Shown: positions 51,801-56,324 of the stretch, in pieces
Layout of the letters: each line of letters opens with the position of its first letter
How positions within the stretch are numbered: position 1 is the first letter of the stretch
Source: Nymphaea colorata
Lineage: Eukaryota > Streptophyta > Magnoliopsida > Nymphaeales > Nymphaeaceae
Direction: 5' to 3'
NCBI RefSeq assembly: GCF_008831285.2
Contig: NC_045139.1
Span: forward strand, 23,046,412 to 23,106,411
Length of the DNA stretch: 60,000 nt
Translations under genes and position numbers: made by a program
The notes under the pieces: model-generated
Seen by the model: only the letters and a program-made list of their open reading frames with translations
The model's database searches: none
Told to the model about the DNA's origin: nothing

Positions 51801-54800
51801 TTAGCAATATATAGATTCCTAGAAAGAGAGAAAATACTGCATATAAGAATTTCATAGCCTAAAGAAGATATAGGGTTCTGCATCTATTGTTTTCCTTTCA
51901 TGCCTACTGCAAAAATGTACCAGTGTGTTGGTATATTTTAAGTTAGTTCATGACCTACATTAAATAGCTATAATGGAGTTAGTACCTGCCAAATTATAGA
52001 ACGATGATGATATCCAGCAGCCATGACATATTCAGCATATATGAAATCCCAACTGCATTGAGGGACATAAAGCATTGAGACAGAATTATAGAATAATTAT
52101 TTTCATCACTAAGAAAGAAAAAATTGCAAAAGAAACTGAGAAAAAATTAATTGTAATGGATAAATTTATACAAGCTGTGTGATCCAAAATGACAATCCTA
52201 AGTCCTAACCATTGATAGAAAATCATTATAAGCATCCTCCAAGCTTTATGTATATAGGAAGAAAACCAAACTATCAGACTTGCTCGTTCTGTCAGCATGC
52301 AGAGACACTGTTATAGTATATAGTCACAGATTTCACTTTCAGTTTTCCCACCGATGAGAACATAACAGGATATTTTGATAATATCCCTTTCTGAGGGAAA
52401 AAAAATCAGCTATACAAATTCTAAAGAAAGTTATTTTACCAATTCACACAAAAGAAAAACATTTCAAAAGGAAAATAATATGGAAGAGAAGATGCGACTT
52501 GGACACTTTTTAATATTCTTAATAAAAGTATATGCCCTTATTTATCATGCAAATTGTACCTGATAACTTTTTTCTTAGCCCTATTGCTGAAAAGCTCTGA
52601 TACATGGGTGCGCGTGTGCACCTGAAGTGTCGGTGTCGACTCGCCTGGACACAGGTGTGGGTACGGACACGCCTTCGACACTTTAGGTGCACAGGCGCAC
52701 TTGTGTATTGCTGTATCTGTAATTATATGTTCAATATACAACATAGAATTTATATATTCAATACACTACGATATAATTATATGCATTGTATACATTATGT
52801 ACACAATTTTATATGTACGGCCAGCCATACCCACGTACCCATGATTTTGAATTTTGTCCGCACCCGTACCCATGTGACATAGATGAAAAGGAGGTGGTGG
52901 TAACTTCTTTGGTTTTCCATGAAGTGGCTCTCTATTCTTTCAGTTTTTTGCAATTAGGAATGACAAAAAGTGCAATTTTTCTCCTTGCCAACAAGGACTT
53001 CAACTTAATCAAGAGCCCTTATATTTTAAAAGATTCAACACTACGAAGGTCAGTTTTAGCGACAGTTCATGAAGAGTGAAAATATTGGAAATTTTAAATT
53101 TAAAGTGATTCTTCTATATATTGTGCTTTAATCATATCTTCCATGTGTTTTTTCATAGCAATTTCCTGCTATTGTGAAGGAAAATGTTGATAGTTGCTAT
53201 ACCGCTTTTATCATATCATGTATTCCAACTATTGTCACATAAAACGCGTATTAATTGAAAAAAATGCATTAAATACGCAACAAAAATAGTCCACCAAATT
53301 AAATGGCTATTAGATGCATCTTTTTTACAAAAACGCTAGAAAATAAAAAACTAGAAAAAAACACGTATTATACGTGTTTTTTCGTGTTGTTTAAACTACC
53401 ACAAAATTTTTTTAAGCGCAAGGTCCGTTTTTTAAATAAAGGCACTGCATGTAATATTGAAGAAAAGTTGGTTCTTTTTAAACTTAATCTGCCCTTTTAA
53501 TGGCAAAAAGGTACTTTTAGAAAAGAGGGATTAGGTTAAAATCAAAAACTCGTCGTTCGGGTGAAAAGGGGTTTGAACTTTGAACTTGAGAGGGGAGTCG
53601 CCGGACGGACGGATGGAGGCTGACCGCGAGATGTTGAAGCTTGCAAACGTCGAGCATCGACGGGAGTCGCTGGACTGAAAGAAAGTTGTCGTCGGACGTT
53701 AGCTAGGTTGAACCTTTGAAGGCTTGAAGCCTGCGAGCAGCCACAGCTACAAGAGTCGTTTGACAGAAGGTAGGTTCTTCCTCTAATAACTAATAAATAA
53801 TAACTAATATGTTGTTGTATATTCTTCAAATATTTTTATTATGTTCATGTTTCATAACTTTATGTTCTTCATTTCGACGGTTCGTCTCTTCATTTTATTC
53901 ACGTTTGTTGTGTTGATTGATGGTTACTGTTTCATAACTTTATGTTCATCACTTCAACGGTTCGTCTCTTCATTTTATTCACGTTTGTTGTGTTGATTCA
54001 TGGTTACTGTTTCATAACTTTATGTTCATCACTTCGACAGTTTGTCTCTTCATTTTATGGGACGTAAACTAGCTTGTTATAAATTTATAATCTGTTTGTT
54101 GATTATGATCTGTTTGAGGTTTTAAAATTTAAATCTTATATGCAAGTTGTATAGGCATTCAGCTGCAGCTGTATAGGTTATGACCTGTTTGAGCCTTTGA
54201 GGTTTTAAAATTTTCATCTTATATGTTGTAAGAACGTAAGCTAGCTCTGTTTTATTTTGTTAGAATCGTGCAATAACAAGCCGTAACAGCTAGGAAAAAT
54301 AATTGTGCAGTAACAGGTTCTGTTTTATTCATCTATATCTTTTTTGCAAGCTATAACAGGATTTCGGCAGCAGATTTATAGATAATTAGATATATATACT
54401 TTGTAATTGCAAGTCCTTTGAATGAAGTTCTTTGATTCTTGGGATGAAGACTAGGACATGTTTTTTTTCATTTTCTAAGTGAAGCATGACTTCATTTATG
54501 TTGTAAAGCCATGAGGGCTATAAACTTTTTGTAAGTTATGTATTTGCCAGACTGTTAGTTTTCATTTTCTAATTTTAATTTGTTGCTTATCTAGTCATTT
54601 TTCAATGTTTTTTAATTTCTCATTTATTTTATTTTTATATAATTTTTAGGATTTTTTATTAATTTTTTAAAAATTTGCCAAGATTTTCCCAAGATATACA
54701 ACTTTGCCCGAGAAATTCCTCCCCATATAATACCCGTATACGATATATGTGACAATGATTCCAACCCACTATGTTGATATACAACCATTCGTGTATTTCA

Positions 54801-56282
54801 CTTACCTCTGCAGAATTTACAAACAGTACACACTAAATCTCCATTCCTTTTGACCTAAAATCAAGGATCCAGTTACTCAGCATTCCTCCATATCACCTTT
54901 CACTATTTCCCCATGTCTTTAATTGTCTTCCACTTTTTCACATTCCTTTCAGTCAATCACAATCAATAGTTCTAACTAATGAAATAATAGGCTTCCACCA
55001 TTGTCACAAATATCATTTTCAGGTTTTCACTGATGAGATCTTTCTGCAGTACTTGTCAGAAAATATGCTTTTCTTGGGAAACAAAAATCTCCAATAAGCA
55101 ATAAACACTAATAATTAATATAAAAATATGAAGATTTTTCTTTCTAACAAAAGCATAAACAAAGATTCAAAGTAGTCTTTAAAATGTAAAAGAAACAAAA
55201 AAAAATGGAAACAAAGGACTAAAATAAATTAAAAATGTATTGAAAGAAAAAAGATACTGAGTTATTACTACAACAATACCACCAGAAGTTTTTCCTTTTC
55301 TTTGCAATATTTTCTTAATACCATATGATGCCTTTTTTTTTCTGTTTTTCCCATTTTTCCACTATTATCATGACATTTATGAAAATATTGCAATATCTAT
55401 GGCAATAGTTTGCATACTTGTCCAAAACATCATATGCAACATTCTCTAATTATTTGTTTTATTAGTAAACTTCATAGGTTGGATCTAATATATCAGCTCC
55501 TCATGTCACATTCTCTTATCACTTCATATATTTATCTTAACAAGTAGATAGTCATAACAAGAATCCTTCCTTCATTATGCTTCTTATTTGCTCAACATTC
55601 ATCCCCAAATAATATCATAGGTCTAGTAGCAGTGTTTATGTCTTTCAATTGCACATGCAATTCACAAGTACAGATGGATATACACATACATAAGTACATG
55701 CCTACATGGGTACACATACATTTACATCATTGTCAAAACCCTGTTGATATTTCTAAAATATCATGAGCAACATCATCAAAGAGAACAAAATAAAAAGCAA
55801 AATATTGTGATATTTTGATATCTCACTAAAAACAAAAACCACATGAGATTATCATGAATTGTAATGTTTTCTCTTTTAAAACCGTCTGATAAATTTCCAT
55901 CATTTTTCCTTGTTTTATTTCTTCTAACATTTTAAAAACTATTTTTAATCTTTATCACTGTTTCCATAAGAAAATCAGTAGGAAAGTCTTAATTTCATAT
56001 TTTTTTCTATTACTGATATCTTTAAATTTTTTTTCATTGCTGAGACTTTTCGTGAGATTTCCCTGAAAAGGATACTTTACCAAAATCAGTCAAGAAAAAC
56101 TTCTTCAGTAAAACCTTGAGAAAAAAATCAGTGCACTGGTTTAGACACAGATAACCACCTAGTAAAACAATAAAACACCTTGTGCAATTAAGTATTTAAT
56201 TTTCTTTCATGTCTGACCTTATGTGTTGCTTTCACAATTGGGAGATTCCCTTTTCCATAGTATTTGTGGTGGCTAAACGACC

Positions 56283-56324
<42 letters not shown>

